A stretch of DNA of 64,000 nt from Geminocystis herdmanii PCC 6308 (GCF_000332235.1 NZ_CM001775.1:4140272-4204271); one strand, 5' to 3'. Positions 1-8,451 are shown, counted from the stretch's first letter. Numbers and translations: made by a program. Notes: generated by a model not told the origin, from the sequence alone.

Positions 1-536
1 AATTAGAAAAACTGACGAAAAATGAAAAAGAAATTCCAGCTAGTTTACAACAATTATTAAACATTTTAAGCAAAATCAATCAAGGTAATTCTCAGTTAAC
101 CAAAGAAATTGAATTATTAGATCACCGTTTACAAAATTTAGAGCCAACCTATAGTAAATTAATCAATTTATACTCAAAAAATCCTGATAATTTTGCAGAT
201 TTAGAAGGAGGATACAACAAGTTAAAATTTACCCAAGATACTATCAATCAATTTTTGCAAAATAATCCAGATACCATAAATATAACTTTAGAAGTTAATC
301 CCATTGGAGAGTATTTATTAAAGAAAATTAACGGGGAAGAATATTTATTTCCCGATCCGCAAATCTTATTTGATAAAATGACTTTAACCTTAGCTCATTA
401 TACCAAATTATTGTTAGCAGAAAATGAGATTCCCATCGCAACAGTAGGTAAAAATATCATCATTAAAAAACCTGCTAAATTAAGAAAAAATGGCAATATC
501 TGGACAATCTTAGAATCAGGAAAAGTTCATTATTAG
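1..536 (+). CDS. C-terminal part of an unrecognised coiled-coil protein
   Basis: The frame is open from the first bases of the window to a TAG at 534-536, so only the last 178 or so residues are present and the start lies outside. The visible part opens with a helical, Leu/Gln/Glu/Lys-rich stretch that looks like coiled coil for about 80 residues. A compact mixed domain with several Lys-rich turns follows, ending in a Trp-containing segment (NIWTILESGKVHY). I recognise no family and see no catalytic motif. A TTG at 255 could act as an internal start, but the coding pattern continues upstream of it without a break, so a truncated longer gene is the better reading. Confidence 0.7.
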   Translation, partial: LEKLTKNEKEIPASLQQLLNILSKINQGNSQLTKEIELLDHRLQNLEPTYSKLINLYSKNPDNFADLEGGYNKLKFTQDTINQFLQNNPDTINITLEVNPIGEYLLKKINGEEYLFPDPQILFDKMTLTLAHYTKLLLAENEIPIATVGKNIIIKKPAKLRKNGNIWTILESGKVHY

Positions 537-570
537 TATATCTAATAGACTTCGACCATATTTGGTTTAA

Positions 571-596
571 AAAGGGTTAAAACCCTTACTACGAAC
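571..596. repeat. Partial copy of a dispersed palindromic repeat
   Basis: AAAGGGTTAAAACCCTTACT followed by ACGAAC matches the right half of the 58-bp inverted-repeat element at 52112-52169. A third, shorter relative (AAGGGTTTTAACCCTT) lies at 45250-45265. The AAGGGTT/AACCCTT core is self-complementary. It sits in the gap between the truncated first gene and psb32. Confidence 0.6.
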
Positions 597-748
597 TGAT
601 AAAAAATCTTGTTTAAAAATGTCTAATCTATACCAATCAAGCTGAAATTATACTCTTGTCAAGTATATCTCGATCGAAAAAATATTTAACTGTCTCCATA
701 ACATGACATAATAAGAGAATTATTTTACAGTTTAGGATCATATTAATT

Positions 749-1441
749 ATGAGAAAAATAAACGCTATCATTCTCAGTTTATCTCTTTGTTTAATGCTGG
801 TTTTTAACTTAGGTATTAATAGTGCAAACGCTACAGGAGTTTACGATTTACCCGTGATTAATGCAGGAGAAGATGTCTGGATTTTTGATGATGCTCAAGC
901 TATCAGTAAAACCACAGAAGCCTCTTTAACCAATGAATTGAGAGATTTAGCAGAGAAAACAGGCAATGAATTACGCATCGTAGTTATTAACCGTCTTGAC
1001 TATGATGAAACGATCGACTCTTTCACGGAGGAACTTTTTACTAAATGGTATCCCACGGAACAAGAGCAACAAAATCAAACTTTATTCGTCTTAGATACTC
1101 TAACCAATCGTACCGCCCTTGTGACAGGAGAGCAAGTGACTTCTGTGTTAAATTCAGAAATTACTGAAAGCGTACTAAAAGAAACCCTTACCGTACCCTT
1201 GAAAAGTTTACAGTATAATCAGGCTTTAATAGATATGAGCGATCGAGTTGTAGCTGTTTTGTCAGGGCAAGAAGACCCCGGAGCGCCTCAAATCAAAGAG
1301 GTGAATATTGATGGTACTTTTGCCACTGCCGAAGAAACAGACGATCGAAGTGCTACAATCTGGATGGTTGTACTGTTAGGATTAGCCACTTTAATACCCA
1401 TGGTGACATATTTTTGGTATGTAGGTTTTCCGGGTAATTAG
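749..1441 (+). CDS. psb32: Photosystem II repair protein Psb32 (TPM domain)
   Basis: This 230-residue protein has an N-terminal signal peptide (about residues 1-28, cut near ANA), a TPM domain from about 35 to 175, and one C-terminal membrane helix near 205-225. The order is signal, extracytoplasmic TPM domain, then C-terminal anchor, as in cyanobacterial Psb32. Known family members associate with thylakoid membranes and help photosystem II turnover and protection from light damage. The segment after the signal, with VWIFDDAQAIS and the GNELRIVVINRLDY strand, is the usual TPM start. ATG at 749 is followed at once by the signal sequence and is the natural start. It appears to be monocistronic. 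Confidence 0.85.
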   Translation: MRKINAIILSLSLCLMLVFNLGINSANATGVYDLPVINAGEDVWIFDDAQAISKTTEASLTNELRDLAEKTGNELRIVVINRLDYDETIDSFTEELFTKWYPTEQEQQNQTLFVLDTLTNRTALVTGEQVTSVLNSEITESVLKETLTVPLKSLQYNQALIDMSDRVVAVLSGQEDPGAPQIKEVNIDGTFATAEETDDRSATIWMVVLLGLATLIPMVTYFWYVGFPGN

Positions 1442-1517
1442 GGTACAATGAAAGTATGAAAGCATCGTATTTCATCTCTATCAATTTAATAAAAACCGAT
1501 AATAAGAAAGAAAAATT

Positions 1518-1772
1518 ATGCTAACAGATCCCTTTGTTATTCGATACTATCAAAAGTTAACCGATGGAATGGTGGATTTATGGCATAGAGGTAGTCGCTA
1601 TGAGGAGTTGCGAATATTCATGGAAGGGTATCTTGCTTGTCTCCGTCTCACCAGCGTTATCGAAGGCTATCAAATCCATCGTTTAGAAGAAGAGGCTTTT
1701 CGTTTTCTACGAGACCCTTCTAATTTTGAACTAGCTATGCCCCAAATGCAACGAGAACATGATTACTATTAA
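1518..1772 (+). CDS. Small conserved cyanobacterial protein (DUF6761-like)
   Basis: An 84-residue acidic/aromatic protein lacking a signal peptide or membrane segment. The pattern of an N-terminal DPFVIRYYQKLTDGMVDLWHRG, a central helical part (EELRIFMEGYLACLRLT) and a C-terminal FLRDPSNFE is one I associate with a small cyanobacteria-only family, probably DUF6761. No function is known to me. It lies 76 bases after psb32 on the same strand with its own AT-rich leader (AAGAAAGAAAA before ATG), and it is followed by a strong hairpin shared with the convergent gene. Confidence 0.7.
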   Translation: MLTDPFVIRYYQKLTDGMVDLWHRGSRYEELRIFMEGYLACLRLTSVIEGYQIHRLEEEAFRFLRDPSNFELAMPQMQREHDYY

Positions 1773-1789
1773 TCTAGTTCGATATTAAT

Positions 1790-1824
1790 AAGTTCGATCT
1801 TGATCTTACCACTCGATCGAACTT
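1790..1824. terminator. Hairpin between convergent genes
   Basis: AAGTTCGATC (1790-1799) and GATCGAACTT (1815-1824) form a perfect 10-bp stem with a 15-base loop, placed in the 56-base gap between the stops of two convergent genes. There is no long T run, so it may terminate weakly in both directions or simply protect RNA ends. The arms contain the CGATCGA-type motif common in this genome. Confidence 0.5.
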
Positions 1825-1828
1825 GATG

Positions 1829-2671
1829 TTAATTTAATTCTACGCTGTCAGCATAGCTATAAAGTTCAATACCTAAATTTGTCGCTACGGGTTTAGCACG
1901 ATCGTCCACCATAGGACAAATGACCATTTTACGATTGGCTTTACGTTGATGACGTTTTTCATAAAAAGCTACTTTTCGATCGAATATATACATTCCTGCT
2001 TTGTCAATAGAGGATTTGATTTCACAGAGAATCAGTAAACCATTTTTGATGATAACATCAATTTCCACTTGATCGGGTCTGCCAAACACTTCTCCTTCAT
2101 CGTCAAATTCATTGACATTTAAGACTTGCACACCGAAGGATTCTTCTAGGATACCTTTAAGGGCATTACGGAAACTAGCTTCAGAATATAAGCCCCATCG
2201 TGACCCCAAAGCCCCGATGGTGCTATCATATTTTTTACTAAGTTTTTGGATTTCTGCTAACATCGCTTTATTTAGTTCATGTTGTTCATGCCATTGCTGT
2301 TTATTTTCTTCCCACTTGAGATTTTGTTCATCCCATTTAAGATTTTGTTGATGGATAAGCTCATCTAAACGGCGATTGTTTTCATCCCATTTGCGATTTT
2401 GTTCATCCCATTTACGATTTTGTTGGTGGATAAACTCATCTAAACGGCGATTATTTTCATCCCATTTACGATTTTGTTCTTCTCGATCGAGCTGTGCCAT
2501 TTCACGATCGCGCTGTAATTCTGCTAAAATTCTGTCAAACTTACTTTCAGTTTCTTGTTTTGGTGCGTAATATTCTGATACGGTACGCATAATCAAGTCT
2601 CGAATTGATGGATTTTGAATTAATGTAGGTAACTGTTGTTCAATAATGTTTTTAATTTCAGCTTCTGTCAT
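1829..2671 (-). CDS. DUF3782-type protein with PD-(D/E)XK nuclease-like C-terminus
   Basis: This 280-residue protein has three parts. An N-terminal helical segment is followed (about residues 60-130) by a Trp/Asn-rich repeat built on the heptad QNRKWDE / NNRRLDE. A C-terminal domain (about 160-280) carries a PD-(D/E)XK-like core: EIDVIIKNG followed by LILCEIKSS. The E...D...ExK spacing fits a restriction-endonuclease fold. This arrangement is typical of DUF3782 proteins, which are common in cyanobacteria and have no settled role. The coding DNA of the repeat is itself a visible run of near-identical 21-base units around 2290-2480, so copy number may vary by slippage. It runs convergent to the small gene on its left. 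Confidence 0.7.
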   Translation of the reverse strand: MTEAEIKNIIEQQLPTLIQNPSIRDLIMRTVSEYYAPKQETESKFDRILAELQRDREMAQLDREEQNRKWDENNRRLDEFIHQQNRKWDEQNRKWDENNRRLDELIHQQNLKWDEQNLKWEENKQQWHEQHELNKAMLAEIQKLSKKYDSTIGALGSRWGLYSEASFRNALKGILEESFGVQVLNVNEFDDEGEVFGRPDQVEIDVIIKNGLLILCEIKSSIDKAGMYIFDRKVAFYEKRHQRKANRKMVICPMVDDRAKPVATNLGIELYSYADSVELN

Positions 2672-2739
2672 GGTTTTTATTTTTATCTACCACTTTATGT
2701 TTTCATTATAACCATCAAAGAATTTTATCGTTATTGATT

Positions 2740-3804
2740 ATGTACAAAAATATTTTAGTGACGGGTGGTGCGGGATTTATCGGTTCAAATTTTGTCAATT
2801 ATTGGGCGCAAAATCATCCTCAAGATAAAATTATCGTCTTAGATGCCCTCACCTATGCTGGAAATCGTCACAACCTAGCTAACTTAGAAAATAATCCTAA
2901 TTTTTCTTTTATTCATGGGGATATTTGCGATCGAACCCTTGTAGATAATATCTTAGAAAAAGAGAATATCACCACTATTGCCCATTTTGCCGCCGAATCC
3001 CATGTCGATCGATCGATTTTAACACCTTCTGCTTTTATTCAAACGAACGTCATCGGCACATTTACCCTGTTAGAGAGTTTTCGTCATCATTGGGCGAAAC
3101 AAAACCAACCCCAAGAATATCGTTTTCTCCATGTTTCCACCGATGAAGTTTATGGTAGTTTAGACATAGATGATCCCGCCTTTACCGAAAATACACCCTA
3201 TGCACCCAATAGCCCTTATTCAGCATCAAAAGCAGGAAGTGATCATCTAGCCAGAGCTTATTATCACACCTATAATCTTCCCACAATTATCACTAATTGC
3301 TCCAACAATTATGGTGCGTATCATTTTCCTGAAAAACTTATCCCCTTAATGGTGATTAACATTTTATTAGGAAAACCCTTACCCGTTTATGGTGATGGGC
3401 AAAATATCAGAGATTGGTTATACGTTAAAGATCATTGTAGTGCCTTAGATGCGGTTTTACATCGAGGAAAAACAGGAGAAACCTATAATATTGGAGGGAA
3501 TAACGAAGTAAAAAATATTGACTTAGTGAAGTTAATCTGTCAAATTATGGACGAAATTGCTCCTGATTTACCCGTCAAACCATCATCTCAACTTATCACT
3601 TTTGTTAAAGACAGATTAGGGCACGATCGAAGATATGCTATTAATAGTACTAAACTAAAAACAGAACTTAATTGGCAACCATCAATAAATATAGAAACAG
3701 GATTAAGAGAAACCTTGCAATGGTATGTTAACAACCCTCAATGGTGGCAACCCTTACTATCCGCCGACTATCAAAACTACTATCAACAAGTGTATAAAAA
3801 ATAA
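2740..3804 (+). CDS. rfbB: dTDP-glucose 4,6-dehydratase
   Basis: This is a short-chain dehydrogenase/reductase of the extended class, about 354 residues. Visible features are the NAD-binding TGGAGFIGS loop at the N-terminus, STDEVYG with the dehydratase Thr-Asp-Glu catalytic group, and YSASKA giving the Tyr-xxx-Lys pair. It converts dTDP-glucose to dTDP-4-keto-6-deoxyglucose, the first committed step to rhamnose and other deoxysugars used in cell-surface glycans. I place the start at ATG 2740; a TTG six bases upstream would add only two residues. The other rml genes are not next to it, so it may serve the glycan island about 24 kb away or a distant locus. Confidence 0.93.
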   Translation: MYKNILVTGGAGFIGSNFVNYWAQNHPQDKIIVLDALTYAGNRHNLANLENNPNFSFIHGDICDRTLVDNILEKENITTIAHFAAESHVDRSILTPSAFIQTNVIGTFTLLESFRHHWAKQNQPQEYRFLHVSTDEVYGSLDIDDPAFTENTPYAPNSPYSASKAGSDHLARAYYHTYNLPTIITNCSNNYGAYHFPEKLIPLMVINILLGKPLPVYGDGQNIRDWLYVKDHCSALDAVLHRGKTGETYNIGGNNEVKNIDLVKLICQIMDEIAPDLPVKPSSQLITFVKDRLGHDRRYAINSTKLKTELNWQPSINIETGLRETLQWYVNNPQWWQPLLSADYQNYYQQVYKK

Positions 3805-3904
3805 GCAGTAGAGTGGGAAAAACCCAGCGCCTCTACTACTATTTAGTGAATAGTGAATAACGAATAGTTATTACTTATTGTACCAGAGAAATTAAGATAA
3901 ATCA

Positions 3905-4357
3905 ATGAAACAATTTTTTGAATTTGAAGCCGATTTTGTTGCATCATTACGTTGTATTCCCATGATAGTTAGATTTAAACTAGATACTTGTGGCGTTAAA
4001 TTAAAACTTCATCACTGGCATAATTTTAAGCAATTAGAAAAAGAAATCTTAGTTAACAAACCCTGTGAAACTACCGCACAAATTACAGAATATCGTCAAT
4101 ATTTACGGGATTTAGTCTATGATAAAACGGGAGAATATCCTAAAGATTTAGATATAGATCAACAACCATTATGGTTTAAAATAGACTCAATACCTGTTGA
4201 TATACAGAAAAAAGTTAAAGAATTTGATTTTGAGTTAAAGTTATATCAATGGCAAAATTTACAGCCTTTACAAAGATTTGCTTTAATAAAATTAAGTCGC
4301 CCTAGTCATGAAAATAATAATTTTATTCCTGCTTTAAAAGAATTTAATTTACTATAG
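3905..4357 (+). CDS. Nitrate reductase-associated protein (NRAP family)
   Basis: This 150-residue soluble protein carries the family signature at its start, FEFEADFVASLRCIPMIVRFKLDTCGVKL, recognised here as a run of short motifs (FEADF, LRCIPM, KLDTCG). The rest is helical and ends in LKEFNLL. The family was named because genes often lie near nitrate assimilation genes in cyanobacteria; its biochemical role is not established. No nitrate reductase or transporter gene lies nearby, so here it stands alone. No NtcA-type site is obvious in the 100 bases upstream. The gap before it carries short direct repeats (GTGAATA). Confidence 0.8.
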   Translation: MKQFFEFEADFVASLRCIPMIVRFKLDTCGVKLKLHHWHNFKQLEKEILVNKPCETTAQITEYRQYLRDLVYDKTGEYPKDLDIDQQPLWFKIDSIPVDIQKKVKEFDFELKLYQWQNLQPLQRFALIKLSRPSHENNNFIPALKEFNLL

Positions 4358-4738
4358 TATTCTCTTATCATGAATCAAAAATAACTTCTTTAATAAACCT
4401 CTTGCAAAATAAAAAGTAAAATCTATTTTAGGGTGAAAAACATAAATTTCTTAACTTATTACTCATTACTCGAATTCTGCAAGAAGTCTAATGAAGCTAC
4501 ACTATTCCTAAAAAATAAAAGAATACTCTCAACTCCTAACTTCTAACTCTATCTCCTCTCCTCATCAAAAGACTTTTTGAGCAAACCCTAATTAATTCCA
4601 GATTATGTTTAGAAAAAAAAGTAAAATTTGACTCAATTAGTATATTATAGTTAATGAACAAAAATTAAAAAACTATTTTGTATATTTACTTAAAATAGAT
4701 AAGATAGATAGTTTAAATCTTTAGGAAAATAGACGTAA
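4358..4738. other. Repeat-bearing gap upstream of the AbrB-type gene
   Basis: A 381-base AT-rich stretch without a convincing gene. Around 4500-4562 is a CT-rich run of degenerate CTCCTAAC-like units. It is followed at 4563-4597 by a copy of the dispersed motif CATCAAAAGACT...GCAAACCCTAATTA, also found at the ends of other genes in this window. The last 60 bases are very AT-rich, with a TATAGT-like box near 4645, and probably hold the promoter of the downstream regulator. AGGAAAA at 4723 serves as ribosome-binding site. Confidence 0.5.
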
Positions 4739-5113
4739 ATGGCAACAAAAAAACAACAACCCCTGACAGGAAAAGAGTTACTTAAAACTGTGAAAAAATT
4801 AGGTAATGTATCACGGGAAGTAAAAGCGATCGAATGTGGTTATTATACTTTGACAGATAATGGTCAAAAAAGAGTTAGCATGGTTAAATTTCTTAATGCT
4901 TTAATTGAAGCGGAAGGAATCAATCTTGATAACGAAACCGCTATTGATAGTAAAAAAAGAGGCAGAAGTGCTAATTTCCGCATCAATGTACAATCTAATG
5001 GTAATCTCTCCATCGGCAAAGCCTATACTGATAAAATGGGTTTAAAACCGGGGGATGAATTTGAGGTTGTTTTAGGCAGAAAAAATATCCATCTTCGACA
5101 ACTCACTGACTAA
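4739..5113 (+). CDS. AbrB-like transcriptional regulator (cyAbrB family)
   Basis: This 124-residue protein has a conserved N-terminal part (PLTGKELL, ECGYYTLTDNG) and a C-terminal AbrB/SpoVT-type swapped-hairpin DNA-binding domain (FRINVQSNGNLSIGKAYTDKMGLKPGDEFEV). The C-terminal position of the AbrB fold marks the cyanobacterial cyAbrB family, whose members are nucleoid-associated regulators of carbon/nitrogen balance, hydrogenase and nitrate genes. The central KFLNALIEAEGI and the VQSNGN strand make it look closer to the cyAbrB2 branch than cyAbrB1, from memory of those proteins. It is preceded by a good ribosome-binding site and followed by a hairpin with a T-rich tail, so it is probably a single-gene unit. 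Confidence 0.85.
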   Translation: MATKKQQPLTGKELLKTVKKLGNVSREVKAIECGYYTLTDNGQKRVSMVKFLNALIEAEGINLDNETAIDSKKRGRSANFRINVQSNGNLSIGKAYTDKMGLKPGDEFEVVLGRKNIHLRQLTD

Positions 5114-5162
5114 TTTTATTGTCAAAAATTCCTGTGGAATATCTCAATAAAATGTTGACACT

Positions 5163-5192
5163 CCCACTTCTCAAGACAGTGGGATTTTTCTT
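5163..5192 (+). terminator. Hairpin and T-rich tail after the cyAbrB gene
   Basis: CCCACT (5163-5168) pairs with AGTGGG (5178-5183) around a 9-base loop, followed by ATTTTTCTT. It works on paper as an intrinsic terminator 50 bases past the stop. The wording GACACTCCCAC...GTGGGATTTTTCTTG also resembles the end hairpin of IS200/IS605-type TnpB elements, so it may be a leftover transposon end now serving as terminator. Confidence 0.65.
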
Positions 5193-5219
5193 GATACAAT
5201 TTTTTAATGACTTCTTCCA

Positions 5220-5951
5220 TCAATTTTTATTTTGTCCGGGTAATGTACGATTAACTTTAGCGGGTAATAAAATTTTGCCTTTTTGACTATAACCCACAAA
5301 ACGAATATATACTTTTTCATTTGGGGTTAAATTTTCTTCATCCGTATAGTGTATTAAGGGATTATAAGATACTTTTTCCCATGGTTTTCCAATGGATTCT
5401 ATTTCCCATTTACTTAATATTTTATCTAGGGGCGCTAGTAAGGGAATCAAATTTTTTGCAGGAAAATCTGGTTTCAGTTTTACCATCACTTTAGCTGTGG
5501 GATAATTGGCTAATAGGGTTTGCAATAATTCAAAGGATTTTTTCTGCCAATCTTTAATTAATTGTGGAGGTAATGTTTCTATTTCTTCATTCAATGCCAG
5601 ACATTTTTTTTCTAATGTCTCTATTTGCTTTTCCAGATTGGTAACTTGTATTTCTGATTGTTGTTGAGATTTTAAATATTCATCTTCATTATATTCTAGT
5701 CGATCGATCGTTATTTGTAATTGGGTTTCTAAAGCCTCTATTTTTTTTGTTGCTAAAATCAAATCCGCAGTTTTCATTTGCAATTGCATTTCTAACTCTT
5801 TAATTTTGCCAGAATCTAAAGATAAAATCTCCTGAGATTGAGATTTTTTTCCCTCAAGAAAAGATTTATCCTCTCGTCTTAGGGTAATTAAAAATCCACA
5901 ACTTCCTAGCCATAGTAAAACACCTAAAGAAAAATAACTTAAATCTATCAT
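5220..5951 (-). CDS. Membrane-anchored coiled-coil protein with possible GrpE-like C-terminus
   Basis: This 243-residue protein has one hydrophobic segment at residues 5-24 (a probable inner or thylakoid membrane anchor), then a long coiled coil of Gln/Leu/Glu heptads (about 45-135), then a globular C-terminal domain. The end of that domain (IGKPWEKVSYNP, NEKVYIRFVGY, KILLPAKV) resembles the beta domain of GrpE-type nucleotide exchange factors, where a similar GxPFDP...VxxGY...LRPAxV pattern closes the fold. If so it would be an atypical, membrane-tethered DnaK cofactor. The resemblance is from memory of motif layout only. No dnaK lies beside it, though Hsp70-like genes occur 35 kb away. Confidence 0.5.
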   Translation of the reverse strand: MIDLSYFSLGVLLWLGSCGFLITLRREDKSFLEGKKSQSQEILSLDSGKIKELEMQLQMKTADLILATKKIEALETQLQITIDRLEYNEDEYLKSQQQSEIQVTNLEKQIETLEKKCLALNEEIETLPPQLIKDWQKKSFELLQTLLANYPTAKVMVKLKPDFPAKNLIPLLAPLDKILSKWEIESIGKPWEKVSYNPLIHYTDEENLTPNEKVYIRFVGYSQKGKILLPAKVNRTLPGQNKN

Positions 5952-6261
5952 GACTATTTTTAATGATCATCATTTAGAGAATTTGACACTTAACACTTTT
6001 TTATTTTAAAACTCATGGGTCTATTTTTATCTACTAATCCTAAATCATTTGTCAATTAGACTTCTCCAGAAAATATTTTGAATCGATTTTTAGTAGTTTA
6101 ATAATACTTAAACACTATAGAATTTTAGGTATTACTTGGTTAAATATGAGGAATGCCTATGGTAAATTTTAAATTGTTAATTTTTATTGATTCAGGCAAA
6201 ATATAATCTTCGGAGTCTTCGGAGTCTTCGGAGTCTTCCAAGTCATTCATCGAGGCAAACC
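5952..6261. repeat. Gap with a 9-bp tandem repeat and a dispersed motif
   Basis: 310 bases between two leftward genes. The unit CGGAGTCTT occurs three times in a row at 6211-6237; one further copy is at about 54672. It is followed at 6254-6269 by GCAAACCCTAATTAAT, the dispersed gene-end motif, whose CTA provides the TAG stop of the next leftward gene. Near 6030-6050, TAATCCTAAATCATTTGTC resembles one arm of the inverted-repeat element at 27988-28142. No gene is apparent. Confidence 0.55.
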
Positions 6262-7236
6262 CTAATTAATACTTCTTTTTATGATAATAAATTCTTTTCC
6301 TACCACGGCATTCCTAGCTAATAAGTTACCCTTAATATCTAATAAATTAAATTTGTAAAAATCTAAACTTTTCACTTTATCTATTATATCATTAACCAAG
6401 TTATTTTGTTCTCCTTCACTTAATCCGTACCAATCATCACTAATATAAATTATTAAATTATTTTGGTTTAAGTTAGCTGTTATTTTGACAATTAATTTTT
6501 TACCATACTTATTAGTAATTAAATCTATTTGTTCTTTAATATTTGTTAATAAATATTCTTCTGGTGTTAAAGGTAATTTAATTTCAGTTTCACTAATTAT
6601 ATCTTCTTTTATATCTTCTGTTTTTTCTATGTTTGTTTGTGTTTCTAAACTTTGATTTTCTTCTGGAATAAATTCATCTATGGGTTTTTCATTAACTATT
6701 ATATCTTCGATCGAGCCTATATCTTTAACTTCTTCCTCTGTATCGATACTATTGGTTATTTCTATTGCTTGATTTGTTTCGACAATATCTTGTTTTGCTT
6801 CTGGAATATTTATAGCTAAATTGGGAACATTTTGAGGCTTTAAAAATCCCAAAAATAAATTAATAGATATACTTATTATCAAAAATATTGCTAAAAATAA
6901 ATTAATTTTGGGTGCTTTAACTTTCTTCACCTTTTTTGATGAAGGAGATTCTTTAAAGTCTTCAATTTCAGCAAAAGAAATATTATTTTCGGCAAAATTA
7001 TTAACTTCTTGGAGATTATTTATTTCGGGAATATTAGCATTTTTTAACTGTAAATAATCAACCAAAGCATTACTAGATTCTACTAAATCATCTACAATGG
7101 TTAAACTAGGTAAATCTTTTATTTTTTGCTGATTAATTATGTCAATGGATTTCTGCAATTGAATCATCGTTCTTTTTAAAGATTTTTTGATTTCGATCGA
7201 CACATTAGGGTTAAAATTTTCTGGGGTATTAGCCAT
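6262..7236 (-). CDS. Unrecognised single-pass membrane protein, acidic
   Basis: This 324-residue protein is not one I can place in a family. A cytoplasmic N-terminal half of about 110 residues is helical and ends in a basic patch (SSKKVKKVKAPK). One membrane helix spans 111-132. A long Glu/Ile/Asn-rich low-complexity linker (about 140-220) leads to a small C-terminal alpha/beta domain of about 100 residues, starting LTPEEYLLTNIKEQI and containing an IYISDDWYGLSEGEQ segment. The topology (positive inside, C-terminal domain outside) suggests a periplasmic or lumenal sensor or anchor domain. Its TAG stop lies within a dispersed ACCCTAATT repeat. The divergent gene on its right starts 42 bases away and may share the promoter region. 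Confidence 0.6.
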   Translation of the reverse strand: MANTPENFNPNVSIEIKKSLKRTMIQLQKSIDIINQQKIKDLPSLTIVDDLVESSNALVDYLQLKNANIPEINNLQEVNNFAENNISFAEIEDFKESPSSKKVKKVKAPKINLFLAIFLIISISINLFLGFLKPQNVPNLAINIPEAKQDIVETNQAIEITNSIDTEEEVKDIGSIEDIIVNEKPIDEFIPEENQSLETQTNIEKTEDIKEDIISETEIKLPLTPEEYLLTNIKEQIDLITNKYGKKLIVKITANLNQNNLIIYISDDWYGLSEGEQNNLVNDIIDKVKSLDFYKFNLLDIKGNLLARNAVVGKEFIIIKRSIN

Positions 7237-7278
7237 AAACTAAAAAATAAAATCACTCAATAAATAAACAAAAAAAAG

Positions 7279-7704
7279 ATGTTCGACATAAAAATAAAAT
7301 GGATTATTTATATCTCGATCGCAATACTATGTGTAAGTTGTAACCTAGAAAAACCACCGTTAGAATTTGCACCAAATCCTAGTATAATTGAAAAAGCTCT
7401 AAGATTTAAACTAGAACATCAACAAGACTCTTTAAGTAGGCAATTAAGACAAAAAAAGCCACAATTTACTCTTACTCAGATTAATGTCATCAAAATTGAA
7501 CCGATGATTCTTTTTAATCTACCGACATATCATTTAGAAGGAACATACAAAATTATATTAGAGAAAAATACCTATAAAAAAAGATTAATTAATAATACAT
7601 TCAACCTTGATTTACAAAGACAGTCAAGGGGAAAAACCTGGAGAATATTAATGAAAACTGAGAATAAAAAATCAGTAAAATATTCAAGTTATTTAATTTA
7701 CTAA
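7279..7704 (+). CDS. Probable small lipoprotein of unknown function
   Basis: This 141-residue protein begins with a short basic stretch, a hydrophobic core (IIYISIAILCV) and Ser-Cys at residues 20-21, which fits a lipoprotein signal with Cys-21 as the modified residue, though Cys instead of Leu at -3 makes the lipobox imperfect. The remaining 120 residues are basic and likely a small mixed alpha/beta domain (TLTQINVIKIEP, YHLEGTYKIIL). No family is recognised. It is divergent from the acidic membrane protein on its left (42-base gap). Confidence 0.6.
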   Translation: MFDIKIKWIIYISIAILCVSCNLEKPPLEFAPNPSIIEKALRFKLEHQQDSLSRQLRQKKPQFTLTQINVIKIEPMILFNLPTYHLEGTYKIILEKNTYKKRLINNTFNLDLQRQSRGKTWRILMKTENKKSVKYSSYLIY

Positions 7705-7809
7705 TATGTATTTTACTTTACAATTTATATTTTCCCCTCAAGATATTATATAAATTATGAATTAAACTCATCACGATGGAAACAAAGCCTAAACTATATA
7801 TAATTAGCC

Positions 7810-8451
7810 ATGAAATTACTTCTTTTAGATGATTTAGTAGAACAAGGAATTTCTCCCACAGAAATTCAAAAGTCTTTAACTCTAACCTGCTTTGCTAAAA
7901 CCTTTCGCCGTCAATCTGTACTTCCCAAAAAGTTTAAAGAAAAAGCATTAAATATCTGTCAAGAAATGGGGCAATCAGGGCAAGAAACTTTTATCCTTGA
8001 GACAAATTATTCTTATACTATATGGGTGGAAGAAGAAAACATTAAAGAGCAGAAAAAAGCATCTAATGTAACATCTATTAATAGTAAATTAGATAACAAA
8101 AAAAATATAGAAAATGATACTTTACCTGTATCTTTCCCTAGAGAAAATGATGAAAAATTAGGAGTTACTACATCATTTATGGAGAAAAAAGAGATTGATA
8201 GTAAACAAACATTTATTCCTTCAACATATAATCTTTTTGACATTGCCTCCTCTAATGATTTACAAGATAATGTTAGACAAATTAGAGAAGATAAAAAAGT
8301 TTCTTCTGTTTCTAGGGAAATTTTAGAAGAGGTTAAAACTTATCGAGGAGTTGTTGTCAATCAATCTTTAAAATCTCAACCCATAGTAGAGGAAACATCC
8401 CCATTAAAGCAAAAGGTAAAACCTAGAACATATCGTGGTATTACTTATTGA
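7810..8451 (+). CDS. Unrecognised cyanobacterial protein with ordered N-terminus and disordered tail
   Basis: The 213-residue product has an N-terminal ordered part of about 80 residues (MKLLLLDDLVEQGISPTEIQ, then FAKTFRRQSVLPKKFKEKA and ETNYSYTIWVEEEN) and a long hydrophilic Lys/Ser/Asn-rich tail that is probably unstructured. There are two similar short motifs in the tail, VKTYRGVVVN and VKPRTYRGITY, the second being the very C-terminus, which may be binding peptides. There is no signal peptide or membrane helix. It follows the lipoprotein gene by 105 bases on the same strand and may be co-transcribed. Function unknown. Confidence 0.6.
   Translation: MKLLLLDDLVEQGISPTEIQKSLTLTCFAKTFRRQSVLPKKFKEKALNICQEMGQSGQETFILETNYSYTIWVEEENIKEQKKASNVTSINSKLDNKKNIENDTLPVSFPRENDEKLGVTTSFMEKKEIDSKQTFIPSTYNLFDIASSNDLQDNVRQIREDKKVSSVSREILEEVKTYRGVVVNQSLKSQPIVEETSPLKQKVKPRTYRGITY

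Noticed and set aside
2112-2570. Two plus-strand frames opposite the DUF3782-type gene
   Set aside because: They are antisense to its heptad repeat, giving a Cys/His/Ser-rich repeat with no natural character.
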